From Heracleum sosnowskyi (taxonomy: Eukaryota; Streptophyta; Magnoliopsida; Apiales; Apiaceae), in assembly GCA_030848705.1 (NCBI GenBank), contig CM061239.1, positions 86,286,363 through 86,350,362 of the forward strand: 64,000 nucleotides of DNA, in the 5' to 3' direction. The translations under genes were made by a program, and so were the position numbers. Below, piece by piece: positions 1 through 10,297 of the stretch (positions within the stretch are counted from its first letter, which is position 1; the number at the start of each line of letters is the position of its first letter). The notes below the pieces were generated by a model, which saw nothing but the letters and a program-made list of their open reading frames with translations, was not told the DNA's origin and ran no database searches.

Positions 1-8
1 TGAGGCTA

Positions 9-635
9 ATGTGCAAGAGCCAAGTTGTTTCAATCAAGACTCTGGAGAATCAAATAGGTCAGATTGCCAATGCCTTGTTGAATAGACCACAGGGAACTCT
101 CCCTAGTGATACGGAAGCTAATCCTGGCAAAAGAGAGGCCAAAGAACATGTTAAAGCAGTTACCTTGCGATCTGGAAAGGTTACGGGTGACCAGAACTCA
201 GAAACAGAGCAAAACGAAGAAATTTCAGGATTTCCAACAGAAGGTGGGCGCGCCCGCGCCCTAGGGAGCGCGCCCGCACCTGATGTTCTGCCAGAAGATG
301 AAGAAAAAATGGAAAAATCAAGTTTGGGGGGAAACGAAGCGGAAAAGCGTGACAATTCGACTGAGAAATCTGTTCTGAAGCAGAATACAGAGATCAAGGA
401 GGTCTATCCTCCTCCGCCATTCCCTAAACGTCTTCAAAAGCAGAAGTTGGACAAGCAGTTTGCTAAGTTTCTGGAGGTTTTCAAGAAGTTGCAGATCAAT
501 ATACCTTTTGCGGAAGCTCTAGAACAAATGGCGAGCTACGCGAAGTTCATGAAGGGTATTCTATCTCGGAAGTTGAAACTCGAGGAATTGGAGACCATTG
601 CTTTGACAGAAGAATGTAGTGCTATTTTTCAGTAG
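9..635 (+). pseudogene. gag: Athila gag, C-terminal part
   Basis: This is the C-terminal part of the capsid polyprotein of the Athila element; its N-terminus lies outside the window. The segment LENQIGQIANALLNRPQGTL followed by a KAVTLRSGK-type motif is typical of the Athila gag-protease linker. An acidic, low-complexity stretch follows, then a conserved YPPPPFPKRLQ segment and a leucine/lysine-rich helix. The frame ends at an in-frame TAG (633-635), where related elements read on directly into the protease (KLPPKLKDPGSFTIPC follows in the same frame). It is therefore a nonsense mutation, not a natural end. Bases 246-280 encode an unusual Arg/Ala/Gly/Pro patch from a GC-rich dimer that recurs in the spacer before ORF3 and in the LTR. 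Confidence 0.85.
246..280 (+). repeat. GC-rich dimer motif inside gag
   Basis: The sequence gggCGCGCCCGCGCCCTAGG is followed by a shorter second unit gagCGCGCCCGC. It stands out as a GC island in an AT-rich element. Nearly the same dimer is at 25124-25160 in this element's LTR, and a three-unit version is at 4381-4438 upstream of ORF3. Here it lies within coding sequence. Confidence 0.8.
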
Positions 636-1199
636 AAGTTACCTCCAAAACTCAAGGATCCAGGGAGTTTCACCATACCGTGCACTATCGGCAATCTATC
701 TTTCAACAAGTGCTTGTGTGACTTGGGAGCTAGTATTAATCTGATGCCGTTGTCTGTCTTCATGCAACTTGGACTTCCTGAGCCTAAACCTACAAACATG
801 TCCTTACAGTTGGCTGATCGGTCAATCACATATCCAAGGGGCATAGTGGAGGATGTTTTGGTTAGAGTAGATAAGCTTATCTTTCCAGCTGATTTTGTTA
901 TTCTGGATTTTGAGGAAGACAAGAAGATTCCTATTATCTTGGGAAGACCGTTCTTGGCTACAGGCCGTACTTTGATCGATGTACAGAAAGGAGAACTTAC
1001 AAGGAGGGTGCATGACCAGAATGTCACCTTCAGTGTGTTCAATGCAATGAAGTTCCCTACAGAGGAAGAAGAATGTTTCTCAGTGGACTTGGTTGAGTCT
1101 GCGGTGTACACGGAGATTGAGCAACTGCTTAAGTCAGATACCTTGGAGAAGGTACTGATAGGGGATTCTGATACTGAAGACAAAGAAAGAGAAGAGTAA
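636..1199 (+). pseudogene. Athila aspartic protease region
   Basis: This is the retropepsin-like protease domain that would process the gag-pol polyprotein. The frame continues from gag: KDPGSFTIPC, then CDLGASINLMPLSVF at about 717-761, where DLGAS takes the place of the D-[ST]-G active-site motif, as is usual in Athila. Further on are VLVRVDKLIFPADFVILD and the flap/C-terminal IPIILGRPFLATG motif, both typical of this family. The frame ends at a TAA (1197-1199), but homologous coding continues in the same frame into the RT part, so this is another nonsense codon. No frameshift is visible. The protease would not be made as part of a full polyprotein from this copy. Confidence 0.85.
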
Positions 1200-2819
1200 C
1201 TGCAGTATTTGAATGTTTCTACGTGGAAAAGAAAGATTGATATGCCATTTGATTCTCTTGGCATAGCTGAGCTAAAAAAATCTCAGGAGCGTCTCAAGCC
1301 TTCGATTGAGGAAGCTCCTACTCTTGAACTTAAACCACTACCGGAGCACTTGAGGTATGCTTTCTTAGGTGATGCATCTACTTTACCTGTGATTATTGCA
1401 TCTAACTTGTCAGGTAGTGAAGAAGAAAAACTTTTGAGAATTCTGAGAGAGTTCAAGTCAGCCATTGGTTGGACCATAACGGATATCAAGGGAATCAGCC
1501 CTTCGTATTGCATGCATAAGATTCCGCTTGAACCAGGAAGTAAACCAACTGTGGACCCTCAAAGAAGGCTCAATCCTATCATGAAAGAGGTGGTGAAGAA
1601 ATAAATTCTGAAGTGGTTGGACGCAGGAATTATCTATCCTATTTCAGACAGTTCTTGGGTGAGTCCAGTGCAATGTGTGCCTAAGAAAGGAGGCATGACA
1701 GTGGTTGCTAATGAGAAGAATGAGCTCATCCCTACTCGTACAGTTACAGGATGGAGGATTTGCATGGACTACCGAAAGCTGAATAAAGCCACCAGAAAAG
1801 ATCACTTCCCTCTTCCGTTCATTGATCAGATGCTGGATAGGTTGGCTGGTCATGAGTTCTATTGCCTTCTGGATGGTTATTCAAGTTACAATCAGATTTG
1901 TATTGCTCCAGAGGATCAGGAGAAGACCACATTCACATGTCCTTTTGGCACTTTTGCGTTCCGTCGCGTTTCTTTCAGACTCTGTGGTGCACCAGCAACT
2001 TTTCAGAGGTGTATGATGACCATTTTCTCAGATATGATTGGCATTAATGTGGAGGTGTTCATGGATGACTTCTCAGTTTTTGGAACTTCCTATGACCAGT
2101 GCCTACAGAATCTTGGCATGGTGCTAAAAAGGTGTATTGAGACCAATTTGGTGCTCAACTGGGAGAAATGTCACTTCATGGTGCAAGAAGGAATCATTCT
2201 TGGGCATAAGGTTTCTAGCAAGGGGCTTGAAGTGGATAAGGCCAAAGTGGAGACAATTGAAAATCTTCCTCCACCAATTTCAGTTAAGGGAATTCGCAGT
2301 TTTCTTGGTCATGCGGGTTTCTATCGGCGATTCATTCAAGGCTTCTCCAAAATCTCTAAACCCTTATGTAGTTTGTTGGAAAAGGATGTTCCTTTCAAGT
2401 TTGATGAAGATTGTTTGGCTGCTTTCAGGCTCTTGAAGAAGAAGTTGACTACTACACCCATTATCACTGCACCTGACTGGGATGAACCTTTTGAGTTGAT
2501 GTGCGATGCTAGTGACTATGCCGTGGGAGCTATTCTTGGGAAAAGGAAGAACAAGGTGTTTCATGTGATTTACTATGCTAGCAAAACTCTCAACGATGCT
2601 CAGCTGAACTACACTACTACAGAAAAGGAACTTTTAGCCATTGTCTACAGTTTCGATAAATTCAGGTCATATTTGCTTGGAACTAAGGTAGTAGTCTATA
2701 CTGATCATGCAGCAATTTGTTATCTGATTTCTAAGAAAGATTCGAAGCCGCGGTTGATTCGTTGGGTTCTTTTGCTCCAAGAGTTTGATTTGGAGATTAA
2801 AGACAGAAAGGGTACATAA
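1200..2819 (+). pseudogene. pol: Athila reverse transcriptase and RNase H
   Basis: This segment holds the Ty3/gypsy reverse transcriptase followed by RNase H. Visible motifs are the RT entry segment with WVSPVQCVPKKGG, WRICMDYRKLNKAT, the catalytic FMDDFSVFG (bases about 2056-2082) and LGHKVSSKGLEVDKAK. A connection domain with RSFLGHAGFYRRFI follows, then RNase H with MCDASDYAVGAILG, TTEKELLAIVYSF and YTDHAAICYL. Two in-frame stops break it: TAA at 1602-1604, just before the ILKWLDAGIIYPI segment, and TAA at 2817-2819, just before NQVADHLSRLE. Both sit where relatives have a sense codon. The frame is otherwise preserved over 1.6 kb, so decay is recent enough to be by point mutation only. Confidence 0.9.
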
Positions 2820-4226
2820 AACCAGGTGGCTGATCATTTGTCACGATTGGAAGACCTCGATAAGAATGAAGGTGATAAAACTCTTATCAATGAATTTTTT
2901 CCTGATGAGCAACTTTTTGGGGTGCAAGAGGAAGAACCGTGGTTTGCAGATATTGTGAACTATCTTGTTAGTAATGTCATCCCTGCTGAATTCTCTTATG
3001 CTCAAAGGAAGAAGTTTCTACATGATGTGAAGTGGTATCGTTGGGATGAGCCATTCTTATTCAGGCAAGGAGCTGATCAGATGATAAGAAGATGCATTCT
3101 TTATAGTGAAACCGAGGGTGTGTTTCGTGATTACCATTCCACCACTTATGGAGGTCATTATGGTGGAGAGAAGACAGCTACTCGAGTACTTCAGGCAGAT
3201 TTCTACTGGCCAACTCTGTTTAAAGACGCTCATCAGTTTGTGTTGAGGTGTGATCGATGCCAAAGGGTTGGTAATATCTCTAGGAGGAATGAGATGCCTC
3301 TTAATATGCTGCTCGAAGTGGAGATTTTCGATGTGTGGGGAATAGATTTCATGGGACCATTTGTTTCGTCCTGCAATAATCAATACATACTGTTGGCTGT
3401 GGATTATGTGTCTAAATGGGTTGAGGTAAAGGCTTTACCGACCAATGATGCTAAAGTGGTGCTGAGTTTTCTGCATAAGCAAATCTTCACGCGTTTCGGA
3501 ACTCCAAGGGTAATCATCAGTGATGAGGGTACGCATTTTTGCAACTGCAAGTTTACAGCCTTGATGGCCAGGTATAATATCAATCATCGTGTTGCTACTG
3601 CCTATCACCCTCAGACAAATGGCCAAGCTGAAGTTTCTAATAGGGAGATCAAGCGTATTCTTGAAAAAGTTATAAATCCATCAAGCAAGGATTGGTCGTT
3701 GAAGCTTGATGAAGCTGTTTGGGCTTACAGGACAGCCTACAAGACTCCGTTGGGGACGTCACCATTTCAGCTGGTGTATGGTAAGGCTTGTCATTTGCCT
3801 GCCGAGCTAGAGCACAACGCATATTGGGCGTTGAAGAAGTTGAATTTTGATTTGTCAGCTGCTGGTGAAAGAAGAATGCTTCAGATTAATGAGTTGGATG
3901 AGTTCCGTCTACAGGTTTATGAAAATCACAAGTTATACAAGGAGAAGGTAAAGAGATGGCATGATAAGAAGTTGGTGCAAAAGTCCTTTGTTCCTGGCCA
4001 ACTAGTTTTGCTTTTTAACTCTCGTCTCAAGCTTTTTTCTGGTAAACTCAAGTCAAGGTGGTCGGGGCCGTTCACGGTCAAAACAGTGTTTCCACATGGT
4101 GCAGTGGAAGTTTTTGATAAGTCACCGGATGAAGCAATTAAGGTCAATGGTCAGAGGTTGAAACCGTATTTTGGTGAACGGGTGAATCGCGAGGCGGAAA
4201 CCGCGATTCTTGTTTCAGCTGTTTAA
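2820..4226 (+). pseudogene. Athila integrase
   Basis: This is the DDE integrase that would insert the element's cDNA. It begins in frame after the stop at 2817-2819 with the NQVADHLSRLED linker. It then has an HHCC zinc-binding domain (H..H in YHSTTYGGHYGG, C-x2-C in CDRCQRVG) and the catalytic core, with the first Asp in WGIDFMGPF, the second in ISDEGTHF and the Glu in the AEVSNREIKRILEK helix. A long C-terminal domain includes the GPFTVKTVFPHGAVEV segment and ends about VKPYFGE-like (LKPYFGERVN). The natural stop is TAA at 4224-4226. This piece is uninterrupted for 466 residues, but it depends on an upstream polyprotein broken by four stops, so the copy is not functional. Confidence 0.9.
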
Positions 4227-4641
4227 GGAGTCAGGAATCACGTCAAGCTATTGACGTAAAACGAGCGCTTCGTGGGAGGCAACCCATGATATGTTGTAAG
4301 TATTTTTCATTTTCTTTGGTTAAAAAAAAATAAAAACAAAAACAAAAAAATCAAAAAATCAGAAAATCTGGCAGAAGGACCGCGCGCCCGAGCCCTAGCC
4401 ACGCGCGCCCGCGCCCTAGCCACGCGCGCCCGCGCCCAATCCCTGTCCAGGAAAAAAAGAAACGGGAAAAAAAGGAAAAAATCTTCCCCAATTCAGTTTT
4501 TATTTAGTTTTTTCCCTATTTAAACACTTTCCTACCCTCCCCAACCCTCTATATCAATACCCTAGCCCCTAAGTTCCTCTTTCTCATTCTCTCTCTCACA
4601 CCTATACATACACACATCTATATCTATCTTCATCAATTTCA
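4227..4641 (+). promoter_or_regulatory. pol-ORF3 spacer with putative ORF3 promoter and leader
   Basis: This non-coding stretch separates integrase and ORF3. At 4273-4286 the sequence TGGGAGGCAACCCA can form a small hairpin (TGGG/CCCA); I recall similar text at this position in other Athila elements. GTAAGT at 4296-4301 is a perfect 5' splice-site consensus. A homopurine/A-rich run and a three-unit GC-rich repeat (4381-4438) follow. TATTTAAA at 4517-4524 and CTATATCA near 4550 are TATA-like. The last 70 bases before the ATG (4642) are a pyrimidine-rich leader (repeated CTCT, then CAATTTCA just before ATG), like a host-gene 5' UTR. An internal promoter for ORF3 is an inference; splicing from 4296 is the alternative. 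Confidence 0.5.
4381..4438 (+). repeat. three-unit 21-bp GC-rich tandem repeat upstream of ORF3
   Basis: Three head-to-tail units of CGCGCGCCCGCGCCCTAGCCA (20-21 bp; the first has GAG for GCG, the last is truncated) lie 80-140 bp upstream of the TATA-like boxes of ORF3. The same core, GCGCGCCCGCGCCCTAG, recurs in gag (246-280) and, in the same orientation, in the LTR about 70 bp upstream of its TATA box (25124-25160). Confidence 0.9.
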
Positions 4642-5516
4642 ATGGCTCCACCAAAGAGGGGTAGATTTGCGGGAAGTAGTAGCACTCGTCGTTCTTCTTC
4701 TGAGGAGGAGTCGAGTATTGGTATTGGAGGAGAGAAATTCACATCACCAGAGGCTCAGGTTGAGTTTTCTCGTTTGTTGTCGAAGGCTGTGGCTAAAGAG
4801 AGGGGATTTTTGCCTCAACCTACTGATGGGCACTTGTTTACCATGATTACGAAGAGGGGTTGGGAATCCTTTTGTGAAGCACCGGAGCCGGTCCCGTTGT
4901 CTATTGTGCGGGAGTTCTATGCGAATGCTAAAGCCGACAAGAACGGTTATAGTATGGTTCAGGGATTTACTGTTGATTATACGGCTAGGACAATTCATCG
5001 GGTTTTGAATTTGCCTAGGAGGAAGAGGGGTGAGGAAGACTGGTCTTTGAAGACTCGGGAAGATCTTGATCTCGAGTACATTATTGGGGAGATGTGTGTT
5101 CCAGGCATGACTTGGAAGTACAAGGTTGGCACCACCGAGCCGATTACTTTTCCGGCTTCTGCTATGAACAGGTATGCGAGGGCTTGGAATTTGTTTATTT
5201 GTGCTAATAATGTGCCTTCTTCGCATCAGCATGAGGTTACGGTGGAAAGGGCTATTGTTCTTTTTGGTATTCTGAATGAAGAGTACATTGATCTTGGAGA
5301 GCTCCTTCATAGGAGTATTGTGAATTTTTTGAAGGGTGGTACAACGGGGGCGATTCCTCATGCCTCCATTGTTACTAAGTTGTGTGTTGCAGTTGGTGTT
5401 CGTTGGTCCGAGGAGGAGCAGGTTCAGTTACCAAGCGCTCCTATAGATCATTCGGCAATTGATAGGATGGTGGATTGGGATGGTGGTGCCCCGGATTACT
5501 ATGGTTTGGGCTATAC
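4642..5516 (+). pseudogene. Athila ORF3, N-terminal part (split by solo LTR)
   Basis: This is the ORF at the envelope-like position of Athila. It starts with MAPPKRGRFAG and a Ser/Arg-rich tail, with a basic cluster that could act as a nuclear signal. It then has a globular domain with FYANAKADKNGYSMVQGFTV, TARTIHRVLNLP, a tryptophan-containing AWNLFICANNVPSSHQ segment and ERAIVLFGILNEEYIDLGEL. This matches what I know as the putative plant transposon protein domain found in many plant repeat proteins. No signal peptide or membrane helix is seen. A solo LTR inserted at 5516/5517 after GLGY; the residues up to 5562 belong to that LTR. The reading frame resumes at 9271. Its biochemical role is unknown. 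Confidence 0.8.
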
Positions 5517-7632
5517 TATAACGACTCGGAAAAACGCTTGTACAGTATTAATATTTAAATAATATTTGAGATCTATGATATGTGAATATTGTGTGAAAGG
5601 TGGATATTTGACAATGTGATAATTAGATGTTTACTTGGTGAATGATATGGATTAAAATATATGTGTATGCTTTTAAATGCATTTTATATGAATTTCTTAT
5701 TAAAAATCAATTCTTTTTGACCTTCCGGGAATTTTATAAAATCATCGGAGACTCTTTTTATTGTGAAATCTTTTTCACAACCTTTATTTTATATTCTATT
5801 ATTTTCTAAAATTAGTGGAGGAATTTAGTTTTGGTTTAAGGATTTAAAAACGATTTTATGAGTTAATTGTCATTTATGTGATCAAAACTTTGAAAATTCA
5901 TATTTAATCCAATTTTGATCATAAAAATATTTTAAAAATATGGGTGAGCTTGTAAATTCGTATTCTTTATTTTAAAAATAAAATTTTGATTTTTAGATAT
6001 TATTTCTATTTTATTTCAGATTTTAGAAAGGCAACTTATTGGGTTTTGTTTTATTAAAATCAGATTTTGGAATTGTGGAATTACCAAAATACCCCTGGGG
6101 CTTTAAAACCCCTCACGGTCAGTTCTTCTTCCCCTTTTCTTTTCAGTTGACACATCTTCTCTCTCTCACTTATTTATCTCTCAAATCTCTCTCCTTCTCT
6201 CTTCTTTATCTTTTGATTTTGTTAACCAAATTCGTTGATTAGATAGTCAAATCGAAGCTCTTGCCGAGCTCTACACTTTAATACCAATAGTGTTGAGTTT
6301 GCTGAAGATTAGAAAATGGGTTTTGTAAATTGGGGTTTCGGATTTTTGATTTAAAATCAAGTGTTCTTGATGTTTAAGAGTTTAATTGTGGTTAAGGGTC
6401 AATTGGGGACGAATTCATACAAAACCCCTTTGTTTTTGGGGCTGCATGCAATTCGTCGACCACCGGTGATGAACTCCGGTGAACCGGTGGCCATGGTCTA
6501 TGTATTTTGAGGTATGTATAGTGTTGTAGAGTAATTATAAGTAGTTAATTCGTGTTGCGTGTCATTGGTTTTATTTTAACTTCAAATTTTCTTAAATTTT
6601 AGATTCGGGTTTTGAGTTTTGAATCGGAAAATGACTTGATTTGATTCATGTTTATATGTTTAAATGCTAGTAAGTAATTAATCTAAGTTGCATGCCGAGC
6701 TTTGAGTGATTTTCGGATTTATCCAAGAATTTTAGAGTCCGAGTTTGATTGTTGAGATAAACTTGACATGAATATATGTGATTATGTGTATTAAGGTTGT
6801 AGGATAATTGGAAGTTAGTATTGAGACTTGCATGTGGTTTTGAGTATAAATAATTGTTGATTAGTTGTATCAAGTGTTATGTAATAAGAATTTGTGGTGT
6901 TTAAAAGTTTATGTTGGAGAATGATTTATGTTGAATTGCCAGAAAACTGCCCCGTTCTGCTCTGGTAATTCGTGACTGCTTGTTCCCTGTTTTGGACAGT
7001 GGGTATAGGATGTAAATGTTCTACTCGGAGTCTAGTTTGCCCACGCGAAAACCTTGTGTCATTTAATTTAACGAGTAAAGAGTTATGCATGTTTTACTAA
7101 AGGTTGCGCAGCAGGATTTTCTGTGCTTCAGTATACACTTTAAACCTGTTCGTTTTTAGTCTATATGAACTGTTCTGAACTTGAAAGTTTTATGCTAAGT
7201 TGGATTAGTAACCAGGAAGTAGCCTGTCAAATATGGTATTTGTTTGATTATTTTTGGATTTATGATAAATGTTTTGGTAAGGCTTGCGCAGCAGATTTTT
7301 CAGCTTTTGAGATGAAAACATTGTTTGTAAAGGTGTTAAGGATATGGTTAGCATTGATCAAGTTGATTTAAAAGAATACCAAGGGTGGTATTATCTGAAA
7401 GTTAGATTATATATATATGTATTAAAGGAGTATGTTATGTGAACTTGAATGGCAATGTGCGCTTATGTGAGTTTTGTGCTTAATATATGGTTAAGAGTTA
7501 TAAGTGATATAAATATTATGTGTTTACGCGTTTAGAGAACGTTGGGTAGTTTAGAATAAGGATTAGAATTTTGAGAGGATCATTCTAAGATAGTATATAC
7601 TCTTTTGTAGAGTTATGAGATATGGAACATAG

Positions 7633-7830
7633 AAATAAAGGCAAGGCGAAGGCAGAAATTCAGTGAGTACAGTTTGTTCTAAAGGCTACTTAAGAATCCA
7701 AAAAAGTAGAGCCTATAAATAAAGGCAAGGCGAAGGCAGAAATTCAGTGAGTACAGTTTGTTCTAAAGGCTACTTAAGAATCCAAAGAAGTAGAGCCTAT
7801 AAATAAAGGCAAGACAAAGGTGGAGAACCA
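7633..7830 (+). repeat. 84-bp tandem repeat in solo LTR
   Basis: Units start at 7633, 7717 and 7801 (AAATAAAGGCAAGGCGAAGG), with a period of exactly 84 bp. The first two units are complete and differ by one base by eye; the third is partial and diverged. It lies just before the putative GC splice donor at 7862, within the likely leader part of the LTR. Confidence 0.92.
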
Positions 7831-7861
7831 GTGAATCTGATTACTCTTTTTAGCTATTAAG

Positions 7862-8928
7862 GCAAGTAATTTCTGACTTGCTTTCGCTTCTAAATTCCAT
7901 TCTTTCATTTTGACATATATGAATTGCTACCTTGTTTATATACCCTTTTAATCCTGAAAACATATCATGTTCATTTGGTAATCCTTATTTCTGTTCATAT
8001 ACCTTGTTGGTTCATACACCATACTATGTTTAGTTCTTTCTTTGAACCTTTACACCCAAAGGTAAATATACCAGAACTCACATTTTAGTACATATCCAAA
8101 ACATACCTATGACATTTACTTCTTGATTTTCCATTGATAGAAATCCAGATTGATCAGATTGAACTTATCCAATTCCCAAAAGACTCTTTTATATACAAAC
8201 ATTATAGACACAACACGATGTCTTGTGAACCATATCTTGCTTAAACTTTTCTTCAGACCTTATCATTATCCTTTGATTATACTTACATTTTAACCTGAGA
8301 TGCTATTGCATTAGATTTGAACTTGTACCTATGAATCACATACTTACTTGAAATTGAGAATACATGAACCTTCACTTGGGTACTATACAAACACACATCC
8401 AATGATTTACAAAGGATTTCTTTCATAAGAAAGATTTTAAAAGAAAGGAAGTTTCTAAGTTTGGATTCATTTAAATTCTGATTTATGGTTTCCACGGATT
8501 CCTAAGATTGGAGGCGTAAGAGGCCGAGTGACGCCGGCCCAGCACTTTTTAATTATAATAAATAGACTAGGGATGGACTAGTCTAAAGGCCAATGTGTGC
8601 CTATTGGGACCCAATACAAGGACCAGAGGGACTGTGTGTCCAGTATGGGGACTTTACGTGGCTGATCACCCGTATTGTCCGGTGCGTTGTGAAAAATCTC
8701 CAAATTACTTATTGCTTTTCTTGAAATCATATATCTATATAAGGAAATTGGTTTACCCTTTGAAATTGCATATTTATGTCATTGTTCTGATAATCCCTTG
8801 ATATGGATTCTGCTATACCCATGACATACAGATTGATATTGGAAATTGTTTCACAATGGTTAACTATTTGGTTATATTATTACTTGCTGAGCATTTGGCT
8901 CATTCTTTTTCCCTATTCTAACCCACAG
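7862..8928 (+). other. putative GC-AG intron in LTR leader
   Basis: The donor is AAG|GCAAGTAAT at 7862, which is the consensus of plant GC-AG introns. The acceptor is at 8927-8928, preceded by a CTAAC branch-like motif. The same donor motif occurs at the matching place in the LTRs at 38143-41424, E7 and E5. Splicing is inferred, not shown. Confidence 0.4.
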
Positions 8929-8940
8929 TTAAAAGAGAAG

Positions 8941-9027
8941 ATGGTACGCACTTTTCAGTCAGCTAGGAAGTCTTCCTATAGGGTTATTTTTGGGATGCCA
9001 GCTCAGGCAGGTGATGAAGACTTGTAG
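8941..9027 (+). CDS. short LTR ORF (28 codons)
   Basis: This small ORF starts exactly 12 nt after the putative acceptor. It begins MVRTFQSARKSSYRV and ends at TAG 9025-9027. The frame is open further upstream (to an ATG at 8803), so the start is chosen only from the splice model. Comparable short basic ORFs start 12 nt and 9 nt after acceptors in the solo LTR at 38143-41424 and in both E7 LTRs. It may be a leader ORF of the retrotransposon transcript rather than a functional protein; no family is recognised. Confidence 0.25.
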   Translation: MVRTFQSARKSSYRVIFGMPAQAGDEDL

Positions 9028-9270
9028 AAGGTGTTTTGTATAAGGGAATGTAGAACTTTTAAGACACGGTTGTAATAACTTTTGAGACTTTTATTATGTA
9101 ATAAAATGAAGTAGATAGTTGATGCTTGTTTCATACCATTACCTGTTAAAGATCCAGGGTAAAGATGGGGTCGCGTCTACATGTTTATATTATTATTCAC
9201 AGGTTCATAAGTATAGAGGTTGTAGTGACTCCCCAATCATGACCCCAGATTGGGAGGGCGTCACATATAC

Positions 9271-9577
9271 TCATCTTGAGATTGCTGAGGAAGCAGAGGC
9301 TCCACCTCGTGAGCCTGCAGCTAGGAGGGAACGTGCATCCAGGATTCAGCGTTAGGTGGATAGGTCTGGTTTAGGGGATGTGCAGTATAGGCGTTTGACG
9401 CGGCGCATTGATGCGATTCATGATAGTCATAGCCGCTTTGCTCATGATTTGACTCAGGCTTTGAGTACTGCATTCAGAGCTACTGGAGTTGATATCACTT
9501 GGCCTACTTTTGGAGTGGATTCTGTTTATCCACCACCGGATACACCACCCGAGGAGGGTGGTACTGCTGATGATTAG
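9271..9577 (+). pseudogene. Athila ORF3, C-terminal part
   Basis: This is the continuation of the Athila ORF3 beyond the solo LTR. The frame resumes immediately after the second copy of the 5-bp target duplication (9266-9270). It encodes an acidic/proline segment (EIAEEAEAPPREPAARRERA), then an in-frame TAG at 9353-9355, then a helical segment with RRLTRRIDAIHDSHSRFAHD and a proline/acidic tail ending at TAG 9575-9577. The stop inside it is a nonsense mutation, because coding character continues on both sides. Together with 4642-5516 it gives a protein of roughly 390 residues, a plausible full Athila ORF3 length. Function is unknown, and this copy is broken twice. Confidence 0.75.
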
Positions 9578-10297
9578 GTATTCTCTGCATTTTTCCTTGT
9601 TATTACCTTCAATGAGGACATTGAATATTGTAAGTTTGGGGGTGGTAATTAGGGAAGGTTAGTGTGTGTGTCATATAGGTTTCATATTGCATATGTAGTT
9701 AGTTTATTCATATTTTTGCATGTTTTTGTCATATAGAGCATTCTGTTTGCATTAGTGTTTATATCTATCATGTGAGTCCATTTAGTTGCATTTGCATAGC
9801 ATTCATATTTCATGATCCTTTAGGAATTGACTATTTCCGTTGATGAGTTGAATTTTGATGGGAGTGTGGTAGTGATGAATAGAGGGTTGATTTAAGTTCC
9901 TAGGAATTGACTTGCGTGCCAGAAACAAATTAATTTCACAAGTCTCATTGGTTGTTTTTGGATTTGATCAGACCATGTTTGTTTGGATGTTAGAATTTAA
10001 CCACTTGCTTATATTCAAAATGTCTTCTATTCTCTTGAAATTCAAAGAAGCACTTAAGTCTAAGTTTGGGGGAAAAAAGGGGTTTCATGCTAGTTGTCAA
10101 TATGGCTATGTGTCAAATGGCTAGTAGCCGGCTCATTGAAAAGATGAGTAGTCTAGGGTGGGATGAGAAAAAGCAAAGCGCACTCATTCCGAAATTGTTG
10201 GAAAAAAAAGAAAAAAAAGAAAAAAAAAGAGTTGTGATTATGCAGAATTGATCAGGTTGAGCTCTTTAATACTCGGGCAATTAAGTTCTAAGGGACT
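9578..10297 (+). other. Athila 3' untranslated region, first part, with two internal PPT-like sites
   Basis: No gene is seen here. The 11-base purine-rich tract AAGTTTGGGGG occurs at 9632-9642 and again at 10062-10072. It matches the tract next to the LTR at 24860-24870. A, T and purine homopolymers follow at 10200-10230. Copia element E1 is inserted at 10298, with target site ggact at 10293-10297. Confidence 0.75.

Larger units (their letters stand above)
5517..9265 (+). mobile_element. Tekay-like solo LTR (3749 bp)
   Basis: The sequence is bounded by a 5-bp target duplication, TATAC (5512-5516 and 9266-9270), and sits inside Athila ORF3. It starts TATAACGACTCGG (TG mutated to TA) and ends GGAGGGCGTCACA. 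The end closely resembles that of the solo LTR at 38143-41424 and, in reverse, the start of the E7 LTR. No gag or pol is present, so it is a solo LTR left by LTR-LTR recombination. It holds an 84-bp tandem repeat (7633-7830), a putative GC-AG intron (7862-8928) and a short ORF (8941-9027). The rest is AT-rich with no recognisable gene. Confidence 0.88.

Noticed and set aside
629..1264. 211-codon minus-strand ORF opposite the Athila protease
   Set aside because: It is a shadow of the coding strand with no recognisable motif. Several similar antisense frames over gag and pol were left out.
4641..5562. ORF3 of Athila as a true viral envelope gene
   Set aside because: No signal peptide, transmembrane helix, cysteine pattern or glycosylation-rich ectodomain is visible. 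The domain resembles a plant transposon-associated soluble domain.
8520..8700. GC-richer island in the first solo LTR, considered as a tRNA or promoter
   Set aside because: It does not fold as a cloverleaf by eye. A related segment occurs in the other long LTRs, so it is part of the LTR.
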